Positions 9,683-19,621 of a stretch of 64,000 bases of DNA are shown here, piece after piece. Source of the DNA: Avibacterium paragallinarum (GTDB lineage: Bacteria > Pseudomonadota > Gammaproteobacteria > Enterobacterales > Pasteurellaceae). The notes under the pieces are model-generated. The model was not told where the DNA came from. It was given only the letters and a program-made list of their open reading frames with translations, and made no database searches. The number at the start of each line of letters is the position of its first letter. Position 1 is the stretch's first letter. The stretch spans positions 806,001-870,000 of the forward strand of contig NZ_UGHK01000002.1 in NCBI RefSeq assembly GCF_900450705.1. Direction: 5' to 3'. Both the position numbers and the translations under genes were made by a program.

Positions 9683-9711
9683 TTGAAAAAATACAGTTTG
9701 GCTTGTATTTT
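9683..9711 (+). promoter_or_regulatory. candidate siaT promoter
   Basis: TTGAAA (9683-9688), 17-bp spacer, TATTTT (9706-9711). The predicted start near 9718 leaves an untranslated leader of about 170 bases with no gene in it. The remainder of the 344-base nanE-siaT gap shows nothing else I can name, and no siaP remnant. Confidence 0.55.
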
Positions 9712-9890
9712 AAAAGGGAAAAATTATTTTGCTAAAAATAATGTACGTCCACGTTCACATAAGAATTACAAATTTTTTGAAATATTACTTCATTAAAGTT
9801 TGAGAACGAAAACATTACGCAGCAACTCGATTTCACAGCTTGTTATAGAAAAATACCAGCATATTTGGCTGAATGTCTTTTGGAGTCCTT

Positions 9891-11738
9891 ATGAAATATT
9901 TCAATAAATTAGAAGAATGGATAGGGGGAATGCTATTCCTTGCTATCTTTGTTATTCTTCTTGCCCAAATTTTAGCTCGTCAGGTTTTTAATTCTCCATT
10001 TATTTGGAGTGAAGAACTCGCTCGTTTACTCTTTGTATATGTTGCAATGTTTGGCATTAGTATGGCAACACGCTCGCAACAGCATATTTATATTGATTTT
10101 CTGACGAATTTAATGCCAGAAAAAATACAGAAATGGCTAAATTCCTTTGTTCAACTGATTATTTTTACTTGCATTTTCTTATTTATCTATTTAGGTTTTA
10201 AGCTTTTCTTAGATTCTACCTTTGAGATCGTATCTTTACAAATTTCAGAAAAATGGCTTTATGCTCCTTTACCTTTTATCTCAATACTCATATTTATTCG
10301 ATTTCTACAAGCTCAAAGTGAAAATTATAAGAACCAACAGAGCTTTTTGCCTGTATCTTTTTATGTGATTACTGCCCTATTATTATTTGCGATTTTGATG
10401 ATTCATCCTGAATGGTTCAAAGCTTTGCGGATCAGTAACTACATCAAATTAGGTAGTAATGCAGTGTATGTGTGCTTAATTGCTTGGCTTGTCATTATGT
10501 TTTTAGGCACACCAGTGGGTTGGTCGCTCTTTATCGTGACCATTTTATACTTTGCGATGACACGCTGGAACATTGTCAATTCCGCGTCATCAAAATTAAT
10601 TGATAGTTTAAATAGCTTCCCACTTCTTTCTGTACCATTCTTTATTTTAACGGGGATTTTAATGAATACAGGTGGGATCACAGAACGAATTTTTAATTTC
10701 GCTAAAGCTTTATTAGGGCATTATTCAGGCGGTATGGGACACGTAAATATCGGAGCAAGTTTGATTTTCTCAGGTATGTCAGGCTCAGCCTTAGCTGATG
10801 CAGGGGGATTAGGGCAACTTGAAATCAAAGCCATGCGTGATGCGGGCTATGACGATGATATTTGCGGTGGAATCACAGCAGCCTCTTGTATTATCGGACC
10901 TCTCGTCCCACCAAGTATCGCAATGATCATCTATGGCGTGATTGCTAATGAATCTATCGCAAAACTTTTTGTCGCGGGCTTTGTTCCTGGCGTATTGCTC
11001 ACCATCGCTTTAATGATGATGAATTATGCTATTGCCAAAAAACGTCATTATCCTAGAACTCCTCGAGCCTCTTTACAGCAACGTTGTGATGCGTTTAAAA
11101 AAGCGATTTGGGCAATTTTGACGCCAATTTTAATTATAGGAGGAATTTTTTCTGGTTTATTTACTCCAACGGAAGCCGCCGTAATTGCTGCTGCCTATTC
11201 TATTATCATTGGGATGTTTGTTTACAGAGAACTTACCTTAAGAATGGTATTTAAAAGTTGCATCGAAGCAATGGCAATCACAGGGGTAACAGCCTTAATG
11301 GTTATGACCGTAACTTTTTTTGGTGATATGATCGCTCGTGAACAAATAGCGATACGTATTGCCGATCTCTTTATGGCAGTGGCTGATACGCCAACCACTG
11401 TTCTCATTATGATCAATTTACTCTTATTGTTTTTGGGGATGTTTATCGATGCTCTTGCTCTGCAATTTTTAGTATTACCAATGTTGATCCCTATTGCCGT
11501 ACATTTTGGTATTGATCTGGTATTTTTTGGTGTAATGACGACTCTGAATATGATGGTTGGTATTTTAACTCCATCAATGGGAATGGCGTTATTTGTTGTC
11601 GCTCGTGTGGGAAATACGTCTGTGAGTACTGTAACGAAAGGCGTACTACCATTTTTAATTCCAGTATTTATTACCTTGGTGCTTATTACTATATTCCCAC
11701 AAATTATTACTTTTATTCCGAATCTTTTAATGCCGTAA
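9891..11738 (+). CDS. siaT: fused sialic acid TRAP transporter membrane protein SiaQM (SiaT)
   Basis: Inner-membrane Na+-coupled TRAP permease. The N-terminal DctQ-like part ([33 protein letters not shown]; four helices, residues 1-~165) is fused to a DctM-like transport domain (~185-615) with [33 protein letters not shown] and [14 protein letters not shown]. It closely resembles H. influenzae SiaT, the Neu5Ac transporter. I chose the ATG at 9891 because GGAG lies just upstream and the family begins MKY-NKLEEW; 615 residues. The soluble binding protein SiaP, which normally precedes it and which the transporter needs, is not encoded here. Confidence 0.96.
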   Translation: MKYFNKLEEWIGGMLFLAIFVILLAQILARQVFNSPFIWSEELARLLFVYVAMFGISMATRSQQHIYIDFLTNLMPEKIQKWLNSFVQLIIFTCIFLFIYLGFKLFLDSTFEIVSLQISEKWLYAPLPFISILIFIRFLQAQSENYKNQQSFLPVSFYVITALLLFAILMIHPEWFKALRISNYIKLGSNAVYVCLIAWLVIMFLGTPVGWSLFIVTILYFAMTRWNIVNSASSKLIDSLNSFPLLSVPFFILTGILMNTGGITERIFNFAKALLGHYSGGMGHVNIGASLIFSGMSGSALADAGGLGQLEIKAMRDAGYDDDICGGITAASCIIGPLVPPSIAMIIYGVIANESIAKLFVAGFVPGVLLTIALMMMNYAIAKKRHYPRTPRASLQQRCDAFKKAIWAILTPILIIGGIFSGLFTPTEAAVIAAAYSIIIGMFVYRELTLRMVFKSCIEAMAITGVTALMVMTVTFFGDMIAREQIAIRIADLFMAVADTPTTVLIMINLLLLFLGMFIDALALQFLVLPMLIPIAVHFGIDLVFFGVMTTLNMMVGILTPSMGMALFVVARVGNTSVSTVTKGVLPFLIPVFITLVLITIFPQIITFIPNLLMP

Positions 11739-11786
11739 GCATTAAAGTGTAAGTGCGGTTTAAAATAGGAATATTTTTAACAATAT

Positions 11787-11815
11787 AAAGGAGGTGAACC
11801 GTGAACCTCCTTTTT
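11787..11815 (+). terminator. terminator after siaT (shared with ppiB end)
   Basis: Stem AAAGGAGGT / ACCTCCTTT (11787-11795 with 11805-11813) followed by T. It lies between the convergent siaT and ppiB. Confidence 0.8.
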
Positions 11816-11823
11816 GGGGTAAA

Positions 11824-12339
11824 TTATTCTACGCTAACCGATTGAATAATCACATCTTCTACTGGTACGTCTTGGTGAAAGCCTTTGTTGCCGGTTTTTA
11901 CGCCTTTGATTTTATCCACAACGTCCATTCCTTCCACCACTTCACCGAAAACGGCATAACCCCATTCTTGCACGACTTCTTTACCGAACATTTCTTTTGA
12001 GCGGTAATCCAAGAAGTTGTTGTCTGCCACATTGATAAAAAATTGTGCGGTAGCAGAATGTGGATCGCTCGTGCGTGCCATTGCGATGGTGCCACGTTTG
12101 TTGCTTAGGCGGTTATTCGCCTCATTTTTGATGGGGGCATTGGTGGCTTTTTCACGCATTCCCGCTTCCATTCCACCACCTTGGATCATAAAGCCATTAA
12201 TTACGCGGTGGAAAATCGTGTTATCATAAAAGCCGTTTTTGCAGTAATTTAGAAAGTTTTCTGCGGTGATCGGTGCTTTTTCGCTGTTTAATGCGATTTT
12301 AATGTCGCCAAAATTGGTGTGTAAGGTAACCATTGTCAT
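11824..12339 (-). CDS. ppiB: peptidyl-prolyl cis-trans isomerase B (cyclophilin)
   Basis: Cytoplasmic cyclophilin-type prolyl isomerase. Core motifs: [30 protein letters not shown], with the catalytic Arg in FHRV, and [26 protein letters not shown] kept the ATG at 12339 (AGAGGAAT nine bases upstream); an ATG two codons later, matching the E. coli start, is also possible. Length 171 or 169. Monocistronic by appearance, divergent from cysS. Confidence 0.95.
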   Translation of the reverse strand: MTMVTLHTNFGDIKIALNSEKAPITAENFLNYCKNGFYDNTIFHRVINGFMIQGGGMEAGMREKATNAPIKNEANNRLSNKRGTIAMARTSDPHSATAQFFINVADNNFLDYRSKEMFGKEVVQEWGYAVFGEVVEGMDVVDKIKGVKTGNKGFHQDVPVEDVIIQSVSVE

Positions 12340-12437
12340 CGTTGTATTCCTCTAACTGATAAAGGCGGTTATTATTTCATAAAAGTGCGGTATAATTCCA
12401 GCCCATTATTTTGTCTAATTTCAAGAGAAACAAACAA

Positions 12438-13817
12438 ATGCTAAAAATTTTCAATACCTTAAGTCGAGAAAAAGAAGTTTTTACCCCCATTCACCCGAAT
12501 AAAGTGGGAATGTATGTGTGCGGCGTAACGGTGTATGACCTCTGCCATATCGGACACGGACGCACTTTTGTTTGTTTTGACGTAATTGCCCGTTATTTAC
12601 GCTATTTAGGCTATGATTTAACCTATGTGCGTAACATCACCGATGTGGACGATAAAATCATCAAACGTGCCATCGAAAATAAAGAAACCTGCGATCAACT
12701 TGTGGATCGAATGGTTATTGAAATGTACCGCGATTTTGATGCGCTCAATATTTTACGTCCAAATGTTGAACCGCGCGCCACCCACCATATTCCAGAAATC
12801 ATTGATATTGTTGAGAAATTAATTCAGCGTGGACACGCTTATGTGGCAGAAAATGGTGATGTGATGTTTGATATTGAAAGCTTCCCGCAATACGGCAAAC
12901 TCTCCCGCCAAGATCTCAGCCAATTACAAGCAGGAGCTAGAATTGAAATCTCAGAAATCAAAAAAAGCCCAATGGATTTCGTGTTATGGAAAATGTCTAA
13001 ACCCAACGAGCCAAGCTGGGATTCCCCTTGGGGCAAAGGTCGCCCTGGTTGGCATATCGAATGTTCCGCAATGAACAGCAAGCAACTTGGCGATCATTTT
13101 GATATTCACGGCGGTGGCTCGGATTTAATGTTCCCACACCACGAAAACGAAATTGCCCAATCTTGCTGTGCTCACAATGGCGACTATGTGAACTATTGGA
13201 TTCACTCGGGAATGATAATGGTGGACAAAGAAAAAATGTCGAAATCCCTCGGCAATTTCTTCACCATTCGCGATGTGTTAAATCACTATAATGGCGAAGT
13301 GGTGCGTTATTTCTTGCTCACTGCCCATTATCGTAGCCAACTCAATTACAGCGAAGAAAACCTTAACCTCGCACAAGGGGCATTGGAGCGGTTATACACC
13401 GCGTTACGCGACACCGATGCCACGGTCGCCCCACAAGGCGGTGAAGAATTTGTCGCCCAATTTAAAGAGGCGATGGACGATGACTTCAACACGCCAAATG
13501 CCATTTCCGTATTATTTGAAATGGCAAGGGAAATCAATAAGTTAAAAGCTGAAGATAAAACCAAAGCGGATCACCTCGCCGCCCGCCTGCGTGAGCTTGG
13601 CAACATTTTAGGCTTATTGCAACAATCGCCAGAAGCCTTCTTACAAGCGGGAGCAGATGATAGCGAAGTGGCAAAAATCGAAGCCTTAATTAAACAGCGT
13701 AACGAAGCCCGTGCCGCGAAAAATTGGGCTGCCGCAGACGAAGCCCGCAATCAACTCAACGCAATGGGGATCGTATTAGAAGACGGCGCAAACGGCACAA
13801 CTTGGCGTAAGCAATAA
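12438..13817 (+). CDS. cysS: cysteinyl-tRNA synthetase
   Basis: Class I aminoacyl-tRNA synthetase charging tRNA-Cys. HIGH motif HIGHGRT and KMSKS motif (KMSKSLGNF) are present. The zinc ligands are the Cys in YVCGVTVYD, the Cys in WHIECSAM and the His/Glu in [12 protein letters not shown] chose the ATG at 12438 ([13 protein letters not shown]), giving 459 residues as in H. influenzae, with AAGAGAAA upstream; a longer frame adds nine unsupported residues. A TATAAT at 12391-12396 overlaps the last base of an uptake sequence (12383-12391), a possible promoter. Confidence 0.97.
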   Translation: MLKIFNTLSREKEVFTPIHPNKVGMYVCGVTVYDLCHIGHGRTFVCFDVIARYLRYLGYDLTYVRNITDVDDKIIKRAIENKETCDQLVDRMVIEMYRDFDALNILRPNVEPRATHHIPEIIDIVEKLIQRGHAYVAENGDVMFDIESFPQYGKLSRQDLSQLQAGARIEISEIKKSPMDFVLWKMSKPNEPSWDSPWGKGRPGWHIECSAMNSKQLGDHFDIHGGGSDLMFPHHENEIAQSCCAHNGDYVNYWIHSGMIMVDKEKMSKSLGNFFTIRDVLNHYNGEVVRYFLLTAHYRSQLNYSEENLNLAQGALERLYTALRDTDATVAPQGGEEFVAQFKEAMDDDFNTPNAISVLFEMAREINKLKAEDKTKADHLAARLRELGNILGLLQQSPEAFLQAGADDSEVAKIEALIKQRNEARAAKNWAAADEARNQLNAMGIVLEDGANGTTWRKQ

Positions 13818-13841
13818 CCCCAGCCCACAATTTCAATTCAC

Positions 13842-13870
13842 AAATGGCACGGTTTAAACTGTGCCATTTT
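13842..13870 (+). terminator. inverted repeat between cysS and hxuA
   Basis: Near-perfect dyad AAATGGCAC ... GTGCCATTT (13842-13850 with 13861-13869) followed by T on the plus strand and T-rich on the complement, so it could terminate both convergent genes. An uptake sequence follows at 13881-13889. Confidence 0.75.
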
Positions 13871-13908
13871 TATCAAGGTAAAGTGCGGTATTTTTTATCC
13901 GATTTTTC

Positions 13909-16900
13909 TTACAAAATCTCTCCCACGCTGACTTTTCCATTCATCTTCGATGGCAGTGTAGAGCATTCTTGGCTGCTTGCATCACAAATTTCAACTTCAC
14001 TTCGCTCTTCTGGTAAAGAAACATTTTGTATTATGTTATCTATTTGATTTAAAGAGGTTGGAAGGTTCGTGTTACTCGTTTGTTGTAAACCTAAATTGCT
14101 TGCTTTGACACCTTGAATTTGATCAATATTACGTAGCATATCTCTTAAGCTCATCGCTTGGCTTTTTCCTGTAACAACATTTGATGCAAGAGAAACAATG
14201 CGTGGTCGCTCAAAATAATTAAATATGGCACTTTTCATTACTTTGATATTCGGAACATAATCTTTGCTAGAATTATCGTAAGATTTAAAGGCTCTTGCAC
14301 CATTAGGGGCAAAAATATTAAATTCTAGATTACTTAATGTGGTGCCCGATATAACATTCCCTTTTTCATCTCTTTGGATAATATCTCCCACATCAAAACC
14401 TATTCCTTCAATAAAGTAGTCCGCACTATTTGCACCAAATACGGAACCACTGTCTTTTGGATAAGGCCCTGTATGAATAACGGTAATGCGTAAATCTTTT
14501 GCCGAAGACTCTCCACTTAACGTTGTTTTTCCACTGGTTCGGATGCTATACCCCTGATATGTTTTGGCATAAATACTGCTATTTTTACCAACAACATCAC
14601 CAATTAAGAAAATACCAGCTGCCCCCGGCATTGCGGATGTATTCAACCTATCCTCTCCGCTGACGAATAGGTGGCTATGATCTAATCGAATATTCTTCGC
14701 ATTTATCCCTATCTTGCTGGCTTTAGGCATAAAATCATCATAAAGCGGTCGAGCATAATTGACCGTTAAATGGCTATTTTGAATATCGACATCTTTGGCA
14801 AGTAAATGCATAAATCCATCTTTGCTATTTAGTTGGCTATCTCGAATGGTGATTTTTGTGCCATCAATATGTGAACGCTGGCTTGTGGCATCGCCAGTCC
14901 ATTCAGCAAAGGCTCTGTTTAATTCTCTATTTGCCGCACGGCTTGCTCTTTCGCTATGAGCAAGTTTGCGTGTAAATGGTTTGTTATTTACATCCCAATT
15001 ATATTGATTAAAATCATAACGTTCGTTTAAGACGGAAAAATTCCCTCGTGTAATACGTTCTTCTAAATTCGCAATCAGATATTCATAGCCTTGCTTTTTC
15101 ACATTTTCAGATAAGTTAGTTTCTTTAGTGAAATAAGAACGTTGATTACCTGCATTGATATAAATTCCGATTTCATCTTTACTGGTAACTTTATTTAACT
15201 GCACTGTTTTAAATCCGTCCGCAATGATGAAGTCTTTACTTTTTTGGAAAGTGACTTCGTTTAGTTCAACGTTAAATGGGGCGTATTGATGAGCGGTAAG
15301 GCCAGGAATATTGGTGGTTTGTTTAGCAACTTCAATTTTTTTCCAATTTGAATTAATGGTATTGCCATCAGAAAATGTTGAGCGAGATAAAACGGTATCC
15401 ACTTGAGAGGGAAGTTTTTCTAATTTGTCTTGCACAAACGCCTTGAAATTCTCTTTCACAAAAGTATAAAAACTAACATTTTCAACATTCTTATTTTGAA
15501 TCGTTGGATTTTCTACAAATTGCGTCCAAAGTTCAGGTAAAGAAATCTGCTGATTATCTTTAGTTTGGAATTTTGAATCAAAATCATAAAACTTAATGTT
15601 TTTTAATAATTCATTTAGCGTTTTCTGTTTTAATGAGGTACCTGTTACATTGTATAAGGAAATCAATTGCCCGTTTTCTTGTTTTACTTGCAAGATATTT
15701 TCTTGTAAAGGCACAAATCCTGTTGTACTTCCAATGCCGAAAGCACCTCCACCAAGATTAATATGGCTTCTTTGTAAACGAATCGTTGCTTCATTATCCT
15801 TGGAATTATTGGCTAAAATCATTACATTATGTTTTCCGCCTTCAATATGATTAAAATCTGCATTTTGAATTTCAAGCTGAGTTTGTGTACTGATTGTTGT
15901 TAAAGGTAAGGCGATATTCTGTTTGAGCTTTTCTGCTAAGCTCTGTGACACCATTAAAGGATAAATTTGTTTTTTCTCGTCATTCAGAAAGCCTGTTTTC
16001 GTTTTACTGTTGTCAATACCTTGAGAAACAGGGCGACGATTATTCAAAATTGACGCTAATAATGTCAAATCTTCAAATTTTGCATCGGGTTTGTTTTTTT
16101 TCACTTCTTCTAAAATCTGAGTGACATTTGATTTTAACAAATAAACGGCTGGAGCAGTATAAACGCGTTCCCCAACTGTAACGGTTTGATCGCCCGATAA
16201 AAGAGATAACTGTTTCTCATTAATGCCCAGTTTATTAATAAGTTCTTGTTTTTGCTCCTCAATAACTTTTGCGGTTAAAGAATCCAATTCATTTTTCTTG
16301 AGGAAAGAAAAATCTTTTGCCTTAATCTTCTCTTCTAATATGTCAGCAATTTTACTGTTAATGGAATCAAGCTTATTATTACGTTTAATAATTTTGATAT
16401 CGCTCAATTCACCATTTTTTTCGTTATAACTAATTTCTAAAATGCGTTCATCACGATAAGGCAAGCGTAATGCATCAAATTTCTTGTTAAACTCAGGCTT
16501 ATAACCTCTTCTATCTGTTTGATAGCCTCCATTTTTAGCACTAATCACAAAAACGACATCACTTTGATTGGTATAGCGTTTCCCATCATCTCCAATTAAA
16601 CCATTCTCAGCTTGTTCCGCTTTAGCAATCGTTTTTTTGTCCGCCGTATAGAGAATTTTTCCTTGTTCATCACGCACCATTTTTCCTGATTGGAAACGAT
16701 CATTGTGGTGATAAGTGGCTTGTTTAACTTTGTCTGTTTGTGCAAGTGCGGTAATTTTTCCGCCTATTTTTATGCTTGCATCTTTGTCTTTCCCCGTTTG
16801 TATAATTTTAAGGGTAGCCCCATTACGGCTATCTTTACCATAGCGAATGTCCGATTGTTCCGTGAGAACGATTTTTCCGCCTTCAATAGCGATGTCATTG

Positions 16901-17727
16901 GCTTCCAGTAAGCCCGCATTATTTACCGCTGAATGTTTAAGCTGATCTTCCCCTTTGGCAGTAAGCAAAATGCGGTCATTAGAAATAATCGCTCCCTTGT
17001 TTTCAATTAGCCCCGCTACCTGTTTACCCGTTAAGCTAATGCTGAAATTACCTAAATCAAAGGTAAAACTGTCTCCTGCTCCGAGTAGCACGGTTTTATT
17101 TTTCACCGCAATGCCATCAAGATTGCCTGAATAATTCAGTTTAATCACCTCTTCAGGATTTCCCGTTAGGTGAAGTTTGCTGTTATTCACGACCTTATCT
17201 CCCACCAAATAAATGGCTTCTTCCGCTTGAATTTTTCCCTCATTACGAATTTCGCCCTCTTTATCCGTTTTCCGCTTAAAGTTGGCTTCATCTCGAGCAT
17301 AGCTACGTGTTGGTTTCTCCGCGAGTTTTTCCACCTCTTTCGTCGTGGCAAGAATCGCCCCCACGTTCACCTGTGCATCTTTGGTGAAGATCACGCCGTT
17401 AGGGTTAGATAAAAACACTCGCCCATTGGCATTCAGTTTGCCTTGAATGGTGGAAACATCCGCCCCCGTTACACGGTTATAGGCGATACTAGATGAAGCG
17501 GGCTGATTGAATGTAACACTGGCTTGTTTGCCAATATTAAAACTTTCCCAATCAATGGAAACGCGATCGCTTTTTTGATCGATAGTCATTGCATTGTTGT
17601 TTTGTGAAATGCTGGCTTCGCCTTGAGTGAGTTTGTGATTTTTAGGTAACGCATTTACATCAATATTGTTAGCGATAGCTGAACTAGACAGTATGGCTAA
17701 AGAAATAAGGCTAAGAGAAGTTTTCAT
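13909..17727 (-). CDS. hxuA: large secreted TpsA protein, HxuA-like heme/hemopexin-binding exoprotein
   Basis: A 1272-residue exoprotein secreted by two-partner secretion. A signal peptide (cut after about residue 19, SSAIA) is followed by a TPS domain (about 20-165) with GVSIDW-like beta-helix start and the conserved NPNG at 108-111. The middle is beta-rich, with no motif that fixes a ligand. Two cysteines in a C-x6-C arrangement near the end (about 1248 and 1255) recall the C-terminal disulfide anchors of HMW1 and HxuA. It is considerably longer than H. influenzae HxuA (roughly 900 residues). HxuA identity rests on the hxuB and hxuC neighbours; the captured host heme protein could differ. 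AGGAGC precedes the ATG. Confidence 0.82.
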   Translation of the reverse strand: MKTSLSLISLAILSSSAIANNIDVNALPKNHKLTQGEASISQNNNAMTIDQKSDRVSIDWESFNIGKQASVTFNQPASSSIAYNRVTGADVSTIQGKLNANGRVFLSNPNGVIFTKDAQVNVGAILATTKEVEKLAEKPTRSYARDEANFKRKTDKEGEIRNEGKIQAEEAIYLVGDKVVNNSKLHLTGNPEEVIKLNYSGNLDGIAVKNKTVLLGAGDSFTFDLGNFSISLTGKQVAGLIENKGAIISNDRILLTAKGEDQLKHSAVNNAGLLEANDIAIEGGKIVLTEQSDIRYGKDSRNGATLKIIQTGKDKDASIKIGGKITALAQTDKVKQATYHHNDRFQSGKMVRDEQGKILYTADKKTIAKAEQAENGLIGDDGKRYTNQSDVVFVISAKNGGYQTDRRGYKPEFNKKFDALRLPYRDERILEISYNEKNGELSDIKIIKRNNKLDSINSKIADILEEKIKAKDFSFLKKNELDSLTAKVIEEQKQELINKLGINEKQLSLLSGDQTVTVGERVYTAPAVYLLKSNVTQILEEVKKNKPDAKFEDLTLLASILNNRRPVSQGIDNSKTKTGFLNDEKKQIYPLMVSQSLAEKLKQNIALPLTTISTQTQLEIQNADFNHIEGGKHNVMILANNSKDNEATIRLQRSHINLGGGAFGIGSTTGFVPLQENILQVKQENGQLISLYNVTGTSLKQKTLNELLKNIKFYDFDSKFQTKDNQQISLPELWTQFVENPTIQNKNVENVSFYTFVKENFKAFVQDKLEKLPSQVDTVLSRSTFSDGNTINSNWKKIEVAKQTTNIPGLTAHQYAPFNVELNEVTFQKSKDFIIADGFKTVQLNKVTSKDEIGIYINAGNQRSYFTKETNLSENVKKQGYEYLIANLEERITRGNFSVLNERYDFNQYNWDVNNKPFTRKLAHSERASRAANRELNRAFAEWTGDATSQRSHIDGTKITIRDSQLNSKDGFMHLLAKDVDIQNSHLTVNYARPLYDDFMPKASKIGINAKNIRLDHSHLFVSGEDRLNTSAMPGAAGIFLIGDVVGKNSSIYAKTYQGYSIRTSGKTTLSGESSAKDLRITVIHTGPYPKDSGSVFGANSADYFIEGIGFDVGDIIQRDEKGNVISGTTLSNLEFNIFAPNGARAFKSYDNSSKDYVPNIKVMKSAIFNYFERPRIVSLASNVVTGKSQAMSLRDMLRNIDQIQGVKASNLGLQQTSNTNLPTSLNQIDNIIQNVSLPEERSEVEICDASSQECSTLPSKMNGKVSVGEIL

Positions 17728-17771
17728 AGTTTAGCTCCTAAACGATTGTAAGACATTGATATTCCAATAAC

Positions 17772-19475
17772 TTAAAACAATTTTAAGAATGACAATACAA
17801 ATTGGTGATCTTTTTCATTTGCCAATTTGTGACCAATAGGGCGGCTATAGTACGCATTTATTGAATAATTATTCGGAGCAGAAAGCTGGAATCCCGCACC
17901 TATACTCTGTAATTTGATTTTATTCGTTTCTTCAGGACGTTGATTATAGGTACTGATCTTGTGGTATTTTTTACCCGCACCAATGTCATAAAATGCCGAT
18001 GTCGTGAGTAAACTTTCTTTGAAAAGAGGGTAATAATGTTTGAGCGTAAATTGTCCAATGATAGCGTCAGATAAGGAAACTGCACCGGCTCGATATCCTC
18101 GCACAGCAGATTGACCGCCTAATAACATTTTTTGATTAGAAGAGAGGTTTCGATCACTTAATTGCCCTTTCACATTAATATCAAAGGCAAAATCATAAGG
18201 TAAGATCTGCTCGTGTCCTAATTCAATATTGGTTAAGGTAAATTTATTATTTTCTTGCCAATCTAGAGGACGATTTTGATAGGATTCTGACGTTTGATTA
18301 TGTTCCTGCCCAATACTCATTGCCATATTAAAATAGGTCGTTCCCTTTGGTAGGCTATTCCAAACGCCATTTAATTCTAAATTAACGAGATTAATCCGAG
18401 TGTGGTTTTCTACTTCTTGGCTAGCGACTTGGCTATCTGCAATACGATTATGTGAAAGTGTAAGTTTGGTATTAACGTGTAAATCAGGTTGGCGGATAGT
18501 TGGATGTAAAAGATAAATCCCTACATTTTGATTATATCCCTTAGCATTTAATGCAGCGAAATCACCGCCTAATTTATAGTTTAAATATGAGAAGTAAGTA
18601 CCGATTTTTGTTCCATATCCATCTAATAACGCCGAATATTCAATACGAATATTTTTTAAACGACGGTTTTGGGAGCTTAACGCGTTGATACTCAGTTCAT
18701 CACCTAATCCGGCCAAATTGAACAATTTTCCACCTGCACTTATCCGATAGCGTCCTGTACTCGTTGATCCTTGGTTATCGGAAAAAACATAAGCTTGCCA
18801 ACGTTTGGCATCTTGCAAAAGGACATTAACATCTGTTATGCCTGTCTTTTCCCCAGCCTGTACACTTAATTTAGATTTAATGCCTTGAATATCATTTAAT
18901 AGTAATGCTAATTTTTCCGTTTCTGTTTGAGATAAATAACGTTGGCTATTAATACTTGTATTTGCCATTCGTCTGACAAAATTAGCGGATAATTTGCTTT
19001 GATTATCAATGTTAATTTTCCCAATATTCCCTTCCATCACGCCGATTGTAAGCTCACCATTTTCAATTTCTTGAGGTGGTAAGAAAGCTCGAGCAACTAA
19101 ATAATTATGTTCACGGTAATATTGCGTAATTTTTTCTGTGAGTTGGTTTAAATCATCAAGTGTTATTGATTTGTTAAGATAAGGTTTAATTAAATGCGAT
19201 AAATCTTGTTTTACTGGCGTTTCTAACCCTGTTTCATTGAGCAATTTAATATGTATCTGATTTAACTCAAAACGCAGTGCATTATTGCTTTGCGAATGAA
19301 TATGTACGGGTTGTTTGAATAACTGCCCACCAGGCTTTTCTAAACGTTTACGTTGTTGATTGAGTTCCTGTGAAATAGCCCCAGCCTGTTGCAATTGATC
19401 TTGAAAGGTTTCTTGAGCTTGAACATATAACGGTAAAGTAAGAATACAACTAAGGAGATAATTAGAATAACGCAT
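17772..19475 (-). CDS. hxuB: TpsB outer-membrane transporter (HxuB-like)
   Basis: Outer-membrane beta-barrel of the FhaC/ShlB/HecB family that exports HxuA. Signal peptide MRYSNYLLSCILTLPLYVQA, an N-terminal helix, POTRA domains (about 70-230; e.g. NYLVARAFLPPQEIENGELTI and VNVLLQD) and a 16-strand barrel with the lid-loop signature VRGYRAG and a C-terminal FLKLF-type terminal strand. I prefer the ATG at 19475 (AGGTG six bases upstream) over the GTG at 19484; 567 residues. It is transcribed before hxuA with a 44-base gap from a Fur-box promoter. Confidence 0.9.
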   Translation of the reverse strand: MRYSNYLLSCILTLPLYVQAQETFQDQLQQAGAISQELNQQRKRLEKPGGQLFKQPVHIHSQSNNALRFELNQIHIKLLNETGLETPVKQDLSHLIKPYLNKSITLDDLNQLTEKITQYYREHNYLVARAFLPPQEIENGELTIGVMEGNIGKINIDNQSKLSANFVRRMANTSINSQRYLSQTETEKLALLLNDIQGIKSKLSVQAGEKTGITDVNVLLQDAKRWQAYVFSDNQGSTSTGRYRISAGGKLFNLAGLGDELSINALSSQNRRLKNIRIEYSALLDGYGTKIGTYFSYLNYKLGGDFAALNAKGYNQNVGIYLLHPTIRQPDLHVNTKLTLSHNRIADSQVASQEVENHTRINLVNLELNGVWNSLPKGTTYFNMAMSIGQEHNQTSESYQNRPLDWQENNKFTLTNIELGHEQILPYDFAFDINVKGQLSDRNLSSNQKMLLGGQSAVRGYRAGAVSLSDAIIGQFTLKHYYPLFKESLLTTSAFYDIGAGKKYHKISTYNQRPEETNKIKLQSIGAGFQLSAPNNYSINAYYSRPIGHKLANEKDHQFVLSFLKLF

Positions 19476-19520
19476 AATATTCACCTAATAAAAAAGGGTT
19501 AAGAGTTTATTTCGAAAATG

Positions 19521-19548
19521 ATTATACACAAATGAAAATTATTATCAA
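19521..19548 (-). promoter_or_regulatory. hxuBA promoter
   Basis: Minus strand: TTGATA (19548-19543), 16-bp spacer, TATAAT (19526-19521). The -35 box and spacer lie within the Fur box, the classical geometry for iron repression. Confidence 0.75.
19533..19547. promoter_or_regulatory. Fur box
   Basis: TGAAAAT-T-ATTATCA, one mismatch from the 7-1-7 consensus TGATAAT-N-ATTATCA. It is the only such box in the 146-base region between hxuB and hxuC, so one site probably controls both transcripts in response to iron. Confidence 0.8.
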
Positions 19549-19553
19549 TAGTG

Positions 19554-19582
19554 TTGACTTTTTATTTTTTAACAAATACTAT
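19554..19582 (+). promoter_or_regulatory. hxuC promoter
   Basis: TTGACT (19554-19559), 17-bp spacer, TACTAT (19577-19582), starting six bases beyond the Fur box. Confidence 0.7.
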
Positions 19583-19621
19583 CAACCCAATTAACAAAAC
19601 AGTGAATGAGAGGTTTTTCCA

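Noticed and set aside
9547-9890. Degraded siaP remnant
   Set aside because: All frames carry frequent stops and none shows DctP-family motifs; only regulatory sites are visible.
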